The notes beneath the pieces were generated by a model. That model was given only the letters and a program-made list of their open reading frames with translations, had not been told where the DNA came from and did no database searches. The position numbers were made by a program, and so were the translations under genes. This document shows, piece after piece, positions 1-8,558 of a stretch of DNA of 64,000 nucleotides; the stretch's first letter is position 1, and every line of letters starts with the position of its first letter. Source of the stretch: Prosthecochloris marina. GTDB taxonomy: Bacteria; Bacteroidota; Chlorobiia; Chlorobiales; Chlorobiaceae. The stretch is taken from the NCBI RefSeq assembly GCF_003182595.1, contig NZ_PDNZ01000001.1, forward strand, positions 124,001 to 188,000, read 5' to 3'.

Positions 1-205
1 TTGCCCAGGTAAGCACGTCACCGGCAAAAGCCGGGGAATAGGAAAGGTTTTCACTTTTTATTCTGTATTGCGTAAGCAGGTAAACGGTTCCAAATGCAAT
101 GATGTACATCATTCCATACCAGCGAACCGGAAAATTTCCTACGGTAAAGATAACGGGGTCCATCCGTGAAGGAAGTGTTTGCCACCAGAAAATAAAATTA
201 TCCAT
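1..205 (-). CDS. lgt: Prolipoprotein diacylglyceryl transferase, N-terminal part (cut by window edge)
   Basis: Reading the minus strand from an ATG at 205 gives an open frame to the left edge. It begins MDNFIFWWQTLP and continues with DPVIFTVGNFPVRWYGMMY, the typical N-terminus of Lgt, including the early periplasmic segment and the RWYGMMY stretch that starts a membrane helix. Lgt transfers the diacylglyceryl group from phosphatidylglycerol to the lipobox Cys of prolipoproteins in the inner membrane. This fits a window with several lipoproteins (outer-membrane factors, an M48 protease, META and Cache proteins). Only about 68 codons are visible, so the catalytic region is not seen. The gene diverges from aclB, leaving a 234-bp shared upstream region. 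Confidence 0.85.
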   Translation of the reverse strand, partial: MDNFIFWWQTLPSRMDPVIFTVGNFPVRWYGMMYIIAFGTVYLLTQYRIKSENLSYSPAFAGDVLTWA

Positions 206-439
206 AGCCTTACATATATGACAGTTTTGAAACTACAATGTTGGGTAGCTGGTGTTTGATTGAGCAGGAAAACCTACAAAAAAGGCCGTTCTCAGGGAAC
301 GTAGGCATAAAAAAGCTACAAGTATGTTCATTTGCAAGGTAAAAATGCTTGGTACGAGAAGAAATATAGCTATATTAATGTTTTGCGTTTTTTTACTTTT
401 CTCAATTTCGTACTGTTTAACAAAAAAAATACGAATAGA

Positions 440-1636
440 ATGGCAAAGATACTTGAAGGTTCGGCTATGAAGTTTTTCGACAAGTGGGGCATTCCGGTGC
501 CGAACTATGTTGTTGTCATGGATCCGAACAGGCTCGCTCAGCTTGGTGAGGCGAACAAATGGCTCAGGGAATCCAAACTCGTTGTCAAAGCTCATGAGGC
601 TATCGGCGGAAGGTATAAACTAGGCCTTGTCAAGCTTGGCCTTAACCTTGAAGAAGCTGTTGCTGCAGCTCGCGAAATGATCGGTAAAAAAGTTGGTACA
701 GCCGAGATTCGCCAGGTGATCGTTGCCGAGATGCTCGATCACGATGCCGAGTATTATATGTCGATGAGCGGGAACAAGGATGGTGCTGAACTGCTTGTTT
801 CAAACAAAGGTGGAGTGGATATCGAGGATAACTGGGATACAGTCAAGCGTATCCATATCCCTGTTGACGAAGCGCCTTCCATCGAGAGTTTGACCGCTCT
901 TGCACAAGCGGCGGGTTTTGAGGGTGAAATTGCAGAACGTGTTGGAAAGATCGCTTCCAGGCTGGTTCTCTGCTTTGACAATGAAGACGCTCAGTCCATA
1001 GAGATCAATCCGCTTGTGATTCGGAAAAGCGATATGAGATTTGCCGCACTTGACGCGGTTATGAACGTGGACTGGGATGCCAGGTTCCGTCATCCTGATT
1101 GGGATTTCAAACCGGTATCGGAAATCGGGCGTCCATACACAGAAGCCGAGCAACAGATGATGGAGCTTGATTCACGGATCAAAGGTTCCGTAAAATTCGT
1201 CGAAGTTCCTGGTGGGGAAGTGGCTCTGCTGACTGCTGGTGGAGGTGCTTCGGTCTTTTATGCAGATGCGGTTGTTGCTCGTGGCGGTACAATCGCCAAC
1301 TATGCCGAATATTCCGGTGCGCCTCCGGACTGGGCTGTTGAAGCTTTGACCGAGACGCTATCCAGGCTCCCGAACATCAAACATATCATTGTTGGCGGTG
1401 CTATCGCAAACTTTACCGATGTGAAGGCGACATTCGGCGGTATTATCAACGGGTTGCGTGAGAGCAAGGCGAACGGTTATCTGAAAGGTGTTAAAATATG
1501 GGTTCGTCGTGGAGGCCCGAACGAGGCTGAGGGGCTTGCTGCAATCAGCAAACTCAAGGATGAAGGATTCGACATCCATGTTTATGACCGAAACATGCCG
1601 ATGACCGATATCGTCGATCTGGCTCTGAATTCCTGA
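440..1636 (+). CDS. aclB: ATP-citrate lyase small (beta) subunit
   Basis: About 398 aa, the length known for the green sulfur bacterial AclB. It carries the ATP-grasp / succinyl-CoA-synthetase-beta-like fold, beginning MAKILEGSAMKFFDKWGIPV. A longer frame opens at 332, but the start at 440 matches the family N-terminus; the upstream extension is low-complexity and not protein-like. With AclA it cleaves citrate plus CoA and ATP into acetyl-CoA, oxaloacetate and ADP, the step that closes the reductive TCA cycle for CO2 fixation. The next gene, aclA, follows after 59 bp, the usual aclBA order. No strong Shine-Dalgarno is visible before 440; the sequence there is A-rich. Confidence 0.96.
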   Translation: MAKILEGSAMKFFDKWGIPVPNYVVVMDPNRLAQLGEANKWLRESKLVVKAHEAIGGRYKLGLVKLGLNLEEAVAAAREMIGKKVGTAEIRQVIVAEMLDHDAEYYMSMSGNKDGAELLVSNKGGVDIEDNWDTVKRIHIPVDEAPSIESLTALAQAAGFEGEIAERVGKIASRLVLCFDNEDAQSIEINPLVIRKSDMRFAALDAVMNVDWDARFRHPDWDFKPVSEIGRPYTEAEQQMMELDSRIKGSVKFVEVPGGEVALLTAGGGASVFYADAVVARGGTIANYAEYSGAPPDWAVEALTETLSRLPNIKHIIVGGAIANFTDVKATFGGIINGLRESKANGYLKGVKIWVRRGGPNEAEGLAAISKLKDEGFDIHVYDRNMPMTDIVDLALNS

Positions 1637-1695
1637 TACGAGACATCGTATAAAGAAAGAATAGCATTGAAAACTCATTAAACCGGATAAGAACT

Positions 1696-3528
1696 GTGAG
1701 CATTGTAATCAATAAAGAAACACGCGCTGTCATCATTGGTGGAGCAGCAGGCGTGAATGCGGCAAAGAAGATGGCCGAATTCGACTTTCTTGTAAAACGC
1801 CCATTGACCGTACAGGCATTTGTCTATCCTCCCGAAGAAGGCCAGCAGAAAGAGATTTTCCTTGGTGGTGAACTCAAAAACGTCAAAGTGTATTCCACGC
1901 TTGAAGAAGCACTTGCCCATAACCCGCAGATCAATACGGCATTGGTCTATCTTGGCGCATCACGCGCGACCAAGGCTACACAGGAGGCCCTCGAGTCTGA
2001 AAACATCACGCTTGTTTCGGTTATTACCGAAGGTGTTCCTGAAAAAGATGCTAAAAAACTTCGTATTCTTGCCGAGAAAAAAGGAAAAATCCTCAACGGA
2101 CCGTCCTCTATCGGTGTCATGTCTGCAGGTGAGTGTCGCCTGGGCGTGATCGGCGGTGAATACAAGAACCTCAAACTATGTAACCTCTACAGGCCGGGTT
2201 CTTTCGGTGTTCTTACCAAATCCGGCGGTCTTTCCAACGAGGCAATGTGGCTGTGTGCCCAGAATGGAAACGGGGTTACTTCCGCAGTGGCTATCGGCGG
2301 TGACGCCTATCCCGGTACCGATTTTGTCACGTATCTTGAAATGTTCGAAAAAGATCCCGATACCAAAGCGGTTGTCATCATCGGCGAGGTCGGCGGCTCA
2401 CTTGAAGAGGAAGCTGCAGAGTGGCTTGCCGCGGAAAAACGCCGCATAAGAGTCGTCGCCGCTATTGGCGGTACCTGCCAGGAAGTGCTCCCCCAAGGCA
2501 TGAAGTTCGGTCATGCCGGTGCGAAAGAAGGGAAAAAAGGCGCAGGTTCTGCACGTTCGAAAATGAACGCGCTGAGAGAGGCTGGTGCGCTTGTGCCTGA
2601 CACATTCGGTGGGTTGAGCAAAGCCATCAAGCAGGTTTATGACGAACTTCTTGCAGACGGCACTATTGCGCCTGAAGAACCGATTTCCGATGACCTGCTA
2701 CCGGATCTGCCGCCAAAAGTTCAGAAGGTTATAAAAGAAGGTGAAGTCATCGTCGAGCCTCTTGTCAGGACTACCATTTCCGACGACCGAGGCGAAGAGC
2801 CACGTTACAGAGGCTATGCGGCTTCAGAGCTTTGTGAAAAAGGTTACGGCATGGAAGATGTCATCGGTCTTCTCTGGAACAAGAAACTTCCGACAAAGGA
2901 AGAATCCGAGATCATCAAACGAATCATCATGATTTCTGCAGACCATGGTCCTGCTGTTTCAGGTGCCTATGGGGCCATTCTCGGTGCCTGTGCCGGAATC
3001 GACATGCCTCAGGCTGTTTCTGCCGGTATGACCATGATCGGCCCACGCTTCGGCGGTGCGGTAACCAATGCCGGAAAGTACTTCCAGAAAGGTGTCCAGG
3101 ACTTCCCGAACGACATCCCCGGCTTTCTTGCCTGGATGAAGAAAAACGTCGGTCCTGTTCCCGGTATAGGCCATCGTGTCAAGAGCCTGAAAAATCCTGA
3201 CAAGCGTGTAAAATATCTGATCTCCTATGTAAAGAACGAGACCTCGCTCCATACGCCGTGTCTCGACTTTGCACTTGAGGTTGAGAAGGTAACCACAGCG
3301 AAAAAGGATAACCTTATCCTGAACGTCGACGGAACCATGGGTGCCATCCTGATGGACCTCGGTTTCCCGATTCATTCGTTGAACGGCTTCTTCGTTCTTG
3401 CCCGCACGATCGGTATGATAGGCCACTGGATCGATCAGAACGAACAGAACTCACGCCTGATAAGGCTCTACGACTATCTCATCAACTACGCGGTTGAAGA
3501 TGAAAGGGAAGTGCCTGACAAAAAGTAA
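1696..3528 (+). CDS. aclA: ATP-citrate lyase large (alpha) subunit
   Basis: 610 aa with a GTG start at 1696. The N-terminal half is succinyl-CoA-synthetase-alpha-like, with a CoA-binding Rossmann region (VIIGGAAGVNAAKKM) and the phosphohistidine loop FGHAGAKEGKKGAG, whose His is about residue 273. The C-terminal part from about residue 340 is citrate-synthase-like (HGPAVSGAYGAILGACAG, PGIGHRVKS). It forms the citrate-cleaving enzyme with AclB, encoded just upstream, and is cytoplasmic. A perfect hairpin plus T-run follows the stop, so aclBA probably ends as a two-gene transcript. Together these two genes are the strongest single indicator of an rTCA autotroph. Confidence 0.97.
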   Translation: MSIVINKETRAVIIGGAAGVNAAKKMAEFDFLVKRPLTVQAFVYPPEEGQQKEIFLGGELKNVKVYSTLEEALAHNPQINTALVYLGASRATKATQEALESENITLVSVITEGVPEKDAKKLRILAEKKGKILNGPSSIGVMSAGECRLGVIGGEYKNLKLCNLYRPGSFGVLTKSGGLSNEAMWLCAQNGNGVTSAVAIGGDAYPGTDFVTYLEMFEKDPDTKAVVIIGEVGGSLEEEAAEWLAAEKRRIRVVAAIGGTCQEVLPQGMKFGHAGAKEGKKGAGSARSKMNALREAGALVPDTFGGLSKAIKQVYDELLADGTIAPEEPISDDLLPDLPPKVQKVIKEGEVIVEPLVRTTISDDRGEEPRYRGYAASELCEKGYGMEDVIGLLWNKKLPTKEESEIIKRIIMISADHGPAVSGAYGAILGACAGIDMPQAVSAGMTMIGPRFGGAVTNAGKYFQKGVQDFPNDIPGFLAWMKKNVGPVPGIGHRVKSLKNPDKRVKYLISYVKNETSLHTPCLDFALEVEKVTTAKKDNLILNVDGTMGAILMDLGFPIHSLNGFFVLARTIGMIGHWIDQNEQNSRLIRLYDYLINYAVEDEREVPDKK

Positions 3529-3564
3529 ATGCTTTTTAAATAAAGCGTTATTCTGTTTTGCAAT

Positions 3565-3597
3565 GCATGGCCAACTTCTGGTGGCCATGCTTTTTTT
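3565..3597 (+). terminator. Rho-independent terminator of aclBA
   Basis: A perfect 9-bp stem, GCATGGCCA / TGGCCATGC, with an 8-base loop is followed by seven T. It lies 37 bases past the aclA stop and before the convergent membrane-protein gene. Confidence 0.9.
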
Positions 3598-3616
3598 ATG
3601 AGCCGATAAAAGGTTA

Positions 3617-4480
3617 TTACTGACTTGCCTCTTGCTGCACATTTTTTTCGCTGAACAACACAGTGACGGTCAAGACAAGCAAAACAATCACCATGAGCAC
3701 TATTTCCAGCAGGTAATTCGACGGCTCGATCCATACCTCGGTAAACACGTTCCACCTTCCGAGTATCTCGACAAAATTCCAGAAAATAATTACCGTCGGT
3801 ATCGCGTAGCGGATAGCATAGGCCAGCTGGCTGATTTTTATAAGCTTCACGAACAAAATGAATGACCATAAAGCTGAGCCAAAAGCGATAAAATATGTTA
3901 CCGGGTGCCTGTCCCCGGCGAAATTCTGATCGTAAGCCAAAAGCAGCATCATGTAAAACCCCCACAGAAGCACAATGAACTCCATGAACGTTACCATCGC
4001 TGTGTTTCGAGACGATTTCGCCAGTTCGATCATCTTGTCGATTTTCAATGCTCGCTGTAACCAGAGAAAAAAACGGCATCCACTGCGGACTCCGAAGAGA
4101 TAGTAAAGCATAATGACAGCGAAAAATCCCAAAGAAGAAGGCATGATCAGATATTCAGCCTTGGTGATAATTTCGCCGTTTTGCATGAGCGGTTGAACGC
4201 CGGTTCGATTGGCGTAGTACGAAAAGGCAAACTCTATCCATCCTCCCCACACAAAAAGAGCGCCAAACATACCCAGAAGGGTAGCTATCAACGCATTGGT
4301 TGTATTCATTCCCGCCAAAAGCAAACCGGTTCCGAGGCAACCCAGCAATACCGCTCCATAATAGACATTCTCGAGGCCCAGCCCCTTTTCGATCAAAATT
4401 ACAGCCGCATGCCCGAGAGGCATTGTCAACAGAACGATAAAAAAAGCAGTGGTGCCGATAAACGGTTTTTTCATTTTCAT
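3617..4480 (-). CDS. Polytopic membrane protein of unknown function
   Basis: 287 aa starting MKMKKPFIGTTAFFIV. I count about seven hydrophobic segments (near residues 8-25, 36-55, 60-82, 115-133, 162-182, 195-215, and a long one at 255-278), with a short charged tail. There is no motif I can tie to a known transporter or enzyme. It is convergent with aclBA and monocistronic as far as can be seen. The start at 4480 is an ATG followed at once by a second ATG (MKMKK); either is possible. The family is not recognised, so the only firm call is an integral inner-membrane protein. Confidence 0.8.
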   Translation of the reverse strand: MKMKKPFIGTTAFFIVLLTMPLGHAAVILIEKGLGLENVYYGAVLLGCLGTGLLLAGMNTTNALIATLLGMFGALFVWGGWIEFAFSYYANRTGVQPLMQNGEIITKAEYLIMPSSLGFFAVIMLYYLFGVRSGCRFFLWLQRALKIDKMIELAKSSRNTAMVTFMEFIVLLWGFYMMLLLAYDQNFAGDRHPVTYFIAFGSALWSFILFVKLIKISQLAYAIRYAIPTVIIFWNFVEILGRWNVFTEVWIEPSNYLLEIVLMVIVLLVLTVTVLFSEKNVQQEASQ

Positions 4481-4767
4481 AATGCTCGAGTTTATATCGA
4501 AAACAATAACAACAAGGCTCTGCCAGGCAAGTATACAGTTCAGGTTTTCAAGTCTTCTGACAAAGCTTTTCGGCTGTCGGATCGAGAATAAATGTACTTA
4601 TATCTGTCGCTTCAGCATAATCGCATGAAAAAAGCTTTTTGTATTTTTTCTCGCTCACCCCCGCGCTTCATAAACGATGCTGCGGGAGAAAAAACGGCGG
4701 AAAGGGAAAAGAGGTTAACGTTCTTTTAAAAAAGCGCTTGAAAAAGACCGGACTTTTTTTAGCTTTT

Positions 4768-4789
4768 ATTGACTGACCAGTCGGTCAAT
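4768..4789. promoter_or_regulatory. Palindromic TetR-type operator upstream of the efflux operon
   Basis: A 22-bp near-perfect palindrome: arms ATTGACTGAC and GTCGGTCAAT around a central CA, with one mismatched arm position. The TGAC/GTCA pattern is typical of TetR/AcrR-family sites, and it lies 45 bp before the tetR start, consistent with autoregulation. A TTGACT hexamer inside the left arm could be a -35 element, but no well-spaced -10 is evident. The rest of the 353-bp divergent gap 4481-4833 holds nothing else that I can name. Confidence 0.7.
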
Positions 4790-4833
4790 AAAGGCTATAC
4801 ATAAGAAAGGAAAAATGACTAAAGGAAATATGC

Positions 4834-5454
4834 ATGTGTCCAAAAATCGTGGATAAAAAGCTCAAGCGCCAACAATTGGTCAAAGCTGCCGTTGGTGTTT
4901 TTTCGGAAAGAGGTTTCAAGGGGACTTCAATGGAAGAAGTTTCCCTGCGTGCGGGTATCGGTAAGGGAACTATATATGAATATTTCGGAAGCAAAGAAGA
5001 TCTTTTTTATGCCTGCTTCGACTGGTTCATGAAGATGACAATAGATCAAGCTGCCGAAGCCTTGAAAGAGTGTACCGGTTCGGAGGAGAAGCTACGGACA
5101 GCTGCTCGCGTTTGGACGGAGGTGGTGATTCGTTATATCGATTTTTGTCCGATCCCGCTCGAAGTATGGGCTATGGCAAGTACCGGATCGGATAACGAAC
5201 GTTTCTCCACAAGCTTGAAGGAAATGTATGCGTCTTTCAGAACCTCTATTGAGGAGATGCTTCGGGAAGGACAGGCAAGCGGAGAATTTCGTAGGGATAT
5301 GGATGTAACGGCAATAGCTATAATGCTGGTCAGTGCATTCGATGGGGTATTGTTGCAGTCGTTGTTCGATCGTTCTATACATATCTCGAGTTACATGAAC
5401 AGCTTTCTCGATGTTCTTGTTCGAGGCATGAAACCAGATTTACGCAAGGGATAG
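4834..5454 (+). CDS. TetR-family transcriptional regulator of the efflux operon
   Basis: 206 aa. The N-terminal helix-turn-helix is clear (AVGVFSERGFKGTSMEEVSL, then AGIGKGTIYEYFGSKEDLF, residues about 16-60). The C-terminal helical half matches the ligand-binding part of the AcrR/CecR-like group, where related regulators control YbhGFSR pumps. The start at 4834 is supported by AAAGGA seven bases upstream. It is the first gene of a run of same-strand genes that overlap or lie within about 45 bp (4834-12373). The palindrome at 4768-4789 is the likely binding site, giving autorepression and control of the pump. The inducer is unknown. Confidence 0.9.
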   Translation: MCPKIVDKKLKRQQLVKAAVGVFSERGFKGTSMEEVSLRAGIGKGTIYEYFGSKEDLFYACFDWFMKMTIDQAAEALKECTGSEEKLRTAARVWTEVVIRYIDFCPIPLEVWAMASTGSDNERFSTSLKEMYASFRTSIEEMLREGQASGEFRRDMDVTAIAIMLVSAFDGVLLQSLFDRSIHISSYMNSFLDVLVRGMKPDLRKG

Positions 5455-5499
5455 CAATAATGGAAGCAAGTTTTTTTTCATTGGAGACCGGAGCAGATA

Positions 5500-6609
5500 A
5501 TGCGTTTTAACACTACCACGACTTTCAAACGGTACGTATTGCCGGGAGCGATCATCATCATTGTTGTATCCAGTCTATGGCTCATCAGTAAGGATTCCCT
5601 GCCTGAAGGGCTTATCCAGGTAAACGGCAGGCTCGAAGGGGATCGGATTACCGTTTCAACTGAATATTCCGGGAAGATTTGGAAACTCGATGCTAAAGAA
5701 GGTGACCTGGTTGAGGCTGGACAGATAATGGCGCGTTTGGATAATGAGCGACTGCAGAAGCAATTTTCACAGGCAAAAGATGCTTTCGAGGTCCTTCAGA
5801 AGCAGGTTAGAGCCGATGAAGCAAACCTGCGTATTCAGAAAAAGGAAATGCCTTTAACCATAGGGCAGGCGGAAGCGGGTGTCTTGCAAGCTTCAGCAGC
5901 TCTCGAGAAAGCTGAGGCAAAGGAAAAAAAGGCACTGCGTGATGCAAAGCGTGCCCGTGAACTTCGCCCGAGCGGGGCGGTATCCGAAGATTACCTTGAA
6001 AAAGTCGAATTGTTATTGGATACTGCTGGCAGGGATGCCGCTATTGCACGAGCTTCCTTGAATCAAGCGCAAGCGGCATTGACTTCAGCGGAACTGGAGG
6101 AGGAGCGCATTCTGGCACAGCAATCGAGACTCGAAGCATTGTATGCCGAACGGGACAAGGCACAAAATGCTGTGGAAGAAATTCGCTGTGTGCTTGATAA
6201 ATATATCATCAGGGCACCTGCTTCCGGTACTGTGACCGCCAAGCTTGTTTCGCTTGGCGAGACCCTCGCGCAAGGTTCACCACTGTTCGACATGGTCGAT
6301 CTCGATCAGTTGTATCTGAAAGCGTACTTGCCCGAACCGCATCTTGGTAAAATAAGACGTGGTTTGGAAGCTCATGTGTTTACCGATGCATTTCCGGACC
6401 AACCATTTATTGCTGAAGTCGACTACATAGCTTCGCGATCTCAATTCACTCCCAAAGAGGTGCAAACCAAGGAGGAGCGTGTCAAACAGGTTTTCGCCCT
6501 GAAATTGTATCTGAATGAAAATCCCGAACATAGTTTGTCGCCGGGTATGCCGGCAGATGCCCTTATTCGCTGGAAAGAAGATGTTTCATGGAGGTTGCCG
6601 GTACAATGA
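5500..6609 (+). CDS. HlyD-family periplasmic membrane-fusion protein (YbhG-like)
   Basis: 369 aa. A single N-terminal membrane anchor (residues about 12-30) is followed by a biotinyl-lipoyl half-motif (GDLVEAGQIMARLDNERL), a long coiled-coil hairpin rich in Ala, Glu and Lys (about residues 85-230), then the second lipoyl half (IRAPASGTVTAKLVSLGE) and a beta-barrel end. It bridges the ABC-2 permeases to the outer-membrane factor in a tripartite pump. GGAG lies upstream of the ATG at 5500. The stop overlaps the ABC ATPase start (ATGA), a sign of translational coupling. Confidence 0.92.
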   Translation: MRFNTTTTFKRYVLPGAIIIIVVSSLWLISKDSLPEGLIQVNGRLEGDRITVSTEYSGKIWKLDAKEGDLVEAGQIMARLDNERLQKQFSQAKDAFEVLQKQVRADEANLRIQKKEMPLTIGQAEAGVLQASAALEKAEAKEKKALRDAKRARELRPSGAVSEDYLEKVELLLDTAGRDAAIARASLNQAQAALTSAELEEERILAQQSRLEALYAERDKAQNAVEEIRCVLDKYIIRAPASGTVTAKLVSLGETLAQGSPLFDMVDLDQLYLKAYLPEPHLGKIRRGLEAHVFTDAFPDQPFIAEVDYIASRSQFTPKEVQTKEERVKQVFALKLYLNENPEHSLSPGMPADALIRWKEDVSWRLPVQ

Positions 6610-8558
6610 GTACGATCATTGATGTTGAGAATTTTGGTAAGCGGTACAGGCGACTCGATGTCATCAGCAATGTTAGCGTAACGGTTCAAAGGGGAGAAAT
6701 CCATGGGCTGATCGGGCCGGACGGTAGCGGGAAAAGCAGCCTTTTGAAAGCGATTGCCGGTGTGCTTGACTTCGAGCACGGTATTATCCGGGTGTTCGGT
6801 CAACGAGTGAATTCGGAGGAAGAAGCGGAACGGATCAAAGGGCGTATCGGGTTTATGCCACAAGGGTTGGGGCAGAACCTGTATGCGGAGCTGTCTGTGG
6901 AGGAAAACATCGACTTTTTTGCTCGACTGCGTATGGTTGCTCCGGCGGATCTTGAGCCGAGAAAAACCCGCCTGCTCGAAATGACTCACTTGGAGCGGTT
7001 CAGGGAGCGGCCCATGAAGCATCTTTCGGGAGGAATGAAACAGAAATTAGGCCTTGTCTGCAGCCTGATACATCAGCCCGAACTGATTATTCTCGATGAA
7101 CCGACAACCGGTGTCGATCCGGTATCGAGACGTGACTTCTGGGTAATCCTTTCTCAGTTGCTCGAAGAATACGGTACTACGGCCATCGTTTCGACAGCGT
7201 ATATGGACGAGGCCTCTCGATTTCATCGTGTCTCTCTTATGTACAAAGGTGAGATGCTTGCGCAGGGTAAACCGGAAGAAATACGTGCTTTAGTGTCCGG
7301 CACAGTTGTTGTCGTCAAGGCATCTTCCCAGATCGAAGCGTTTGCAATTCTGAAATCTCAGTACCCGCAAGTACAACCGATAGGGCATCATCTTCGTGTC
7401 TTTGTTGGAAAACAAAATTCCGAACAGGCAGAAAGTGCTGTGAAAGACAGCTTGTCCCACTTGGAAATTGCAGAATGTTATTCGATGAGGCCGGAACTTG
7501 AGGATGTCCTTGTCACTATGCTTATCGACCGGAATGAGCATAAAAATGTCGGTTCGGGTCCGGTCTTCAAGACAATGGGCAGAAAAAACGGGAAAAGAAA
7601 TGGCCCTGCAATTGTGGCGAGAGATCTGGTGCAGAATTTCGGTGCCTTTCGGGCAGTCGACCATCTGAGCTTTGAAGTTTCACAGGGTGAAATATTCGGT
7701 TTGTTAGGCGCCAACGGCGCAGGAAAAACAACGGCTATAAAGATGCTGACAGGAATTCTCCCATCCAGTAGCGGTAACGGTCAGGTTGCGGGCGTCGATA
7801 TGCAGAAGGCGGCGCAAACTATCAAGTCGCGTGTGGGATACATGTCGCAGGCATTTTCCCTTTATGAAGATCTGAGCGCTCACGAGAACCTCAAACTCTA
7901 TGGAGGTATCTATGGTTTGTCCGGTACTGGACTGAAAGAAAGGATCAGGCAAACTCTGGCTCTTACCGGTTTGCAGGGGTATGAGAGTGAAATGACTCAG
8001 GGGTTGCCGATGGGGGTTCGACAGCGGCTTGCTCTTTCCTGTGCTCTGCTTCATCGTCCATCTATCCTTTTCCTCGATGAGCCTACCTCGGGAGTCGATC
8101 CTCTTGGTCGCAGGCGATTTTGGGAAATTTTGTTTCAATTGTCCCGTGAGGAAGGGGTGACCATATTGGTAACGACTCATTACATGAACGAAGCCGAGCA
8201 TTGCGATCATCTGGTTCTCATGTATGCCGGCCGGAGCGTTGCCGATGAAACACCAGCAGGGATGAAGCTGGCACTACGAAAAGAGGCCGGAGAGCTTTTG
8301 GAGTTGACTGTGGACCGACCGGTGCGGGTTCTTGAAGTACTTGAAGAGAATGGATTGAGTGATGCTGCGATTTTCGGGAATTGTATACACTTGCTGACCA
8401 AAAACATCGGTGATACCGTGTTGAAAATTCGGTTCCTTTTGGAGTCCAACAACCTCTCTTTACACAAGGTCGACGAGATACCTATCAGTATGGAAGATGT
8501 TTTTGTACACAGGGTAATGGCTCTGGAGAAACACGCATCGCAGAGGCAGCAAGCATGA
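6606..8558 (+). CDS. ABC transporter with two fused ATP-binding domains (YbhF-like)
   Basis: 650 aa from the ATG at 6606, which overlaps the previous stop; an earlier ATG at 6588 lies inside hlyD and is less likely. Two nucleotide-binding domains are seen. The first has Walker A GPDGSGKSS, signature LSGGMKQKLGL and Walker B LIILDEPTTGVDP. The second has Walker A GANGAGKTT and Walker B ILFLDEPTSGVDP, but a degenerate signature (LPMGVRQRLAL in place of LSGG). This duplicated layout is typical of YbhF-type drug exporters, which power paired ABC-2 permeases encoded next to them. Confidence 0.93.
   Translation: MSTIIDVENFGKRYRRLDVISNVSVTVQRGEIHGLIGPDGSGKSSLLKAIAGVLDFEHGIIRVFGQRVNSEEEAERIKGRIGFMPQGLGQNLYAELSVEENIDFFARLRMVAPADLEPRKTRLLEMTHLERFRERPMKHLSGGMKQKLGLVCSLIHQPELIILDEPTTGVDPVSRRDFWVILSQLLEEYGTTAIVSTAYMDEASRFHRVSLMYKGEMLAQGKPEEIRALVSGTVVVVKASSQIEAFAILKSQYPQVQPIGHHLRVFVGKQNSEQAESAVKDSLSHLEIAECYSMRPELEDVLVTMLIDRNEHKNVGSGPVFKTMGRKNGKRNGPAIVARDLVQNFGAFRAVDHLSFEVSQGEIFGLLGANGAGKTTAIKMLTGILPSSSGNGQVAGVDMQKAAQTIKSRVGYMSQAFSLYEDLSAHENLKLYGGIYGLSGTGLKERIRQTLALTGLQGYESEMTQGLPMGVRQRLALSCALLHRPSILFLDEPTSGVDPLGRRRFWEILFQLSREEGVTILVTTHYMNEAEHCDHLVLMYAGRSVADETPAGMKLALRKEAGELLELTVDRPVRVLEVLEENGLSDAAIFGNCIHLLTKNIGDTVLKIRFLLESNNLSLHKVDEIPISMEDVFVHRVMALEKHASQRQQA

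Noticed and set aside
800..1153. Minus-strand open frame inside aclB
   Set aside because: It is an antisense shadow of a strongly conserved enzyme gene with no RBS and no recognisable domain.
3660..3700. Plus-strand frame overlapping the membrane protein
   Set aside because: Shadow of the minus-strand gene; its sequence is hydrophilic and low-complexity with no motif.
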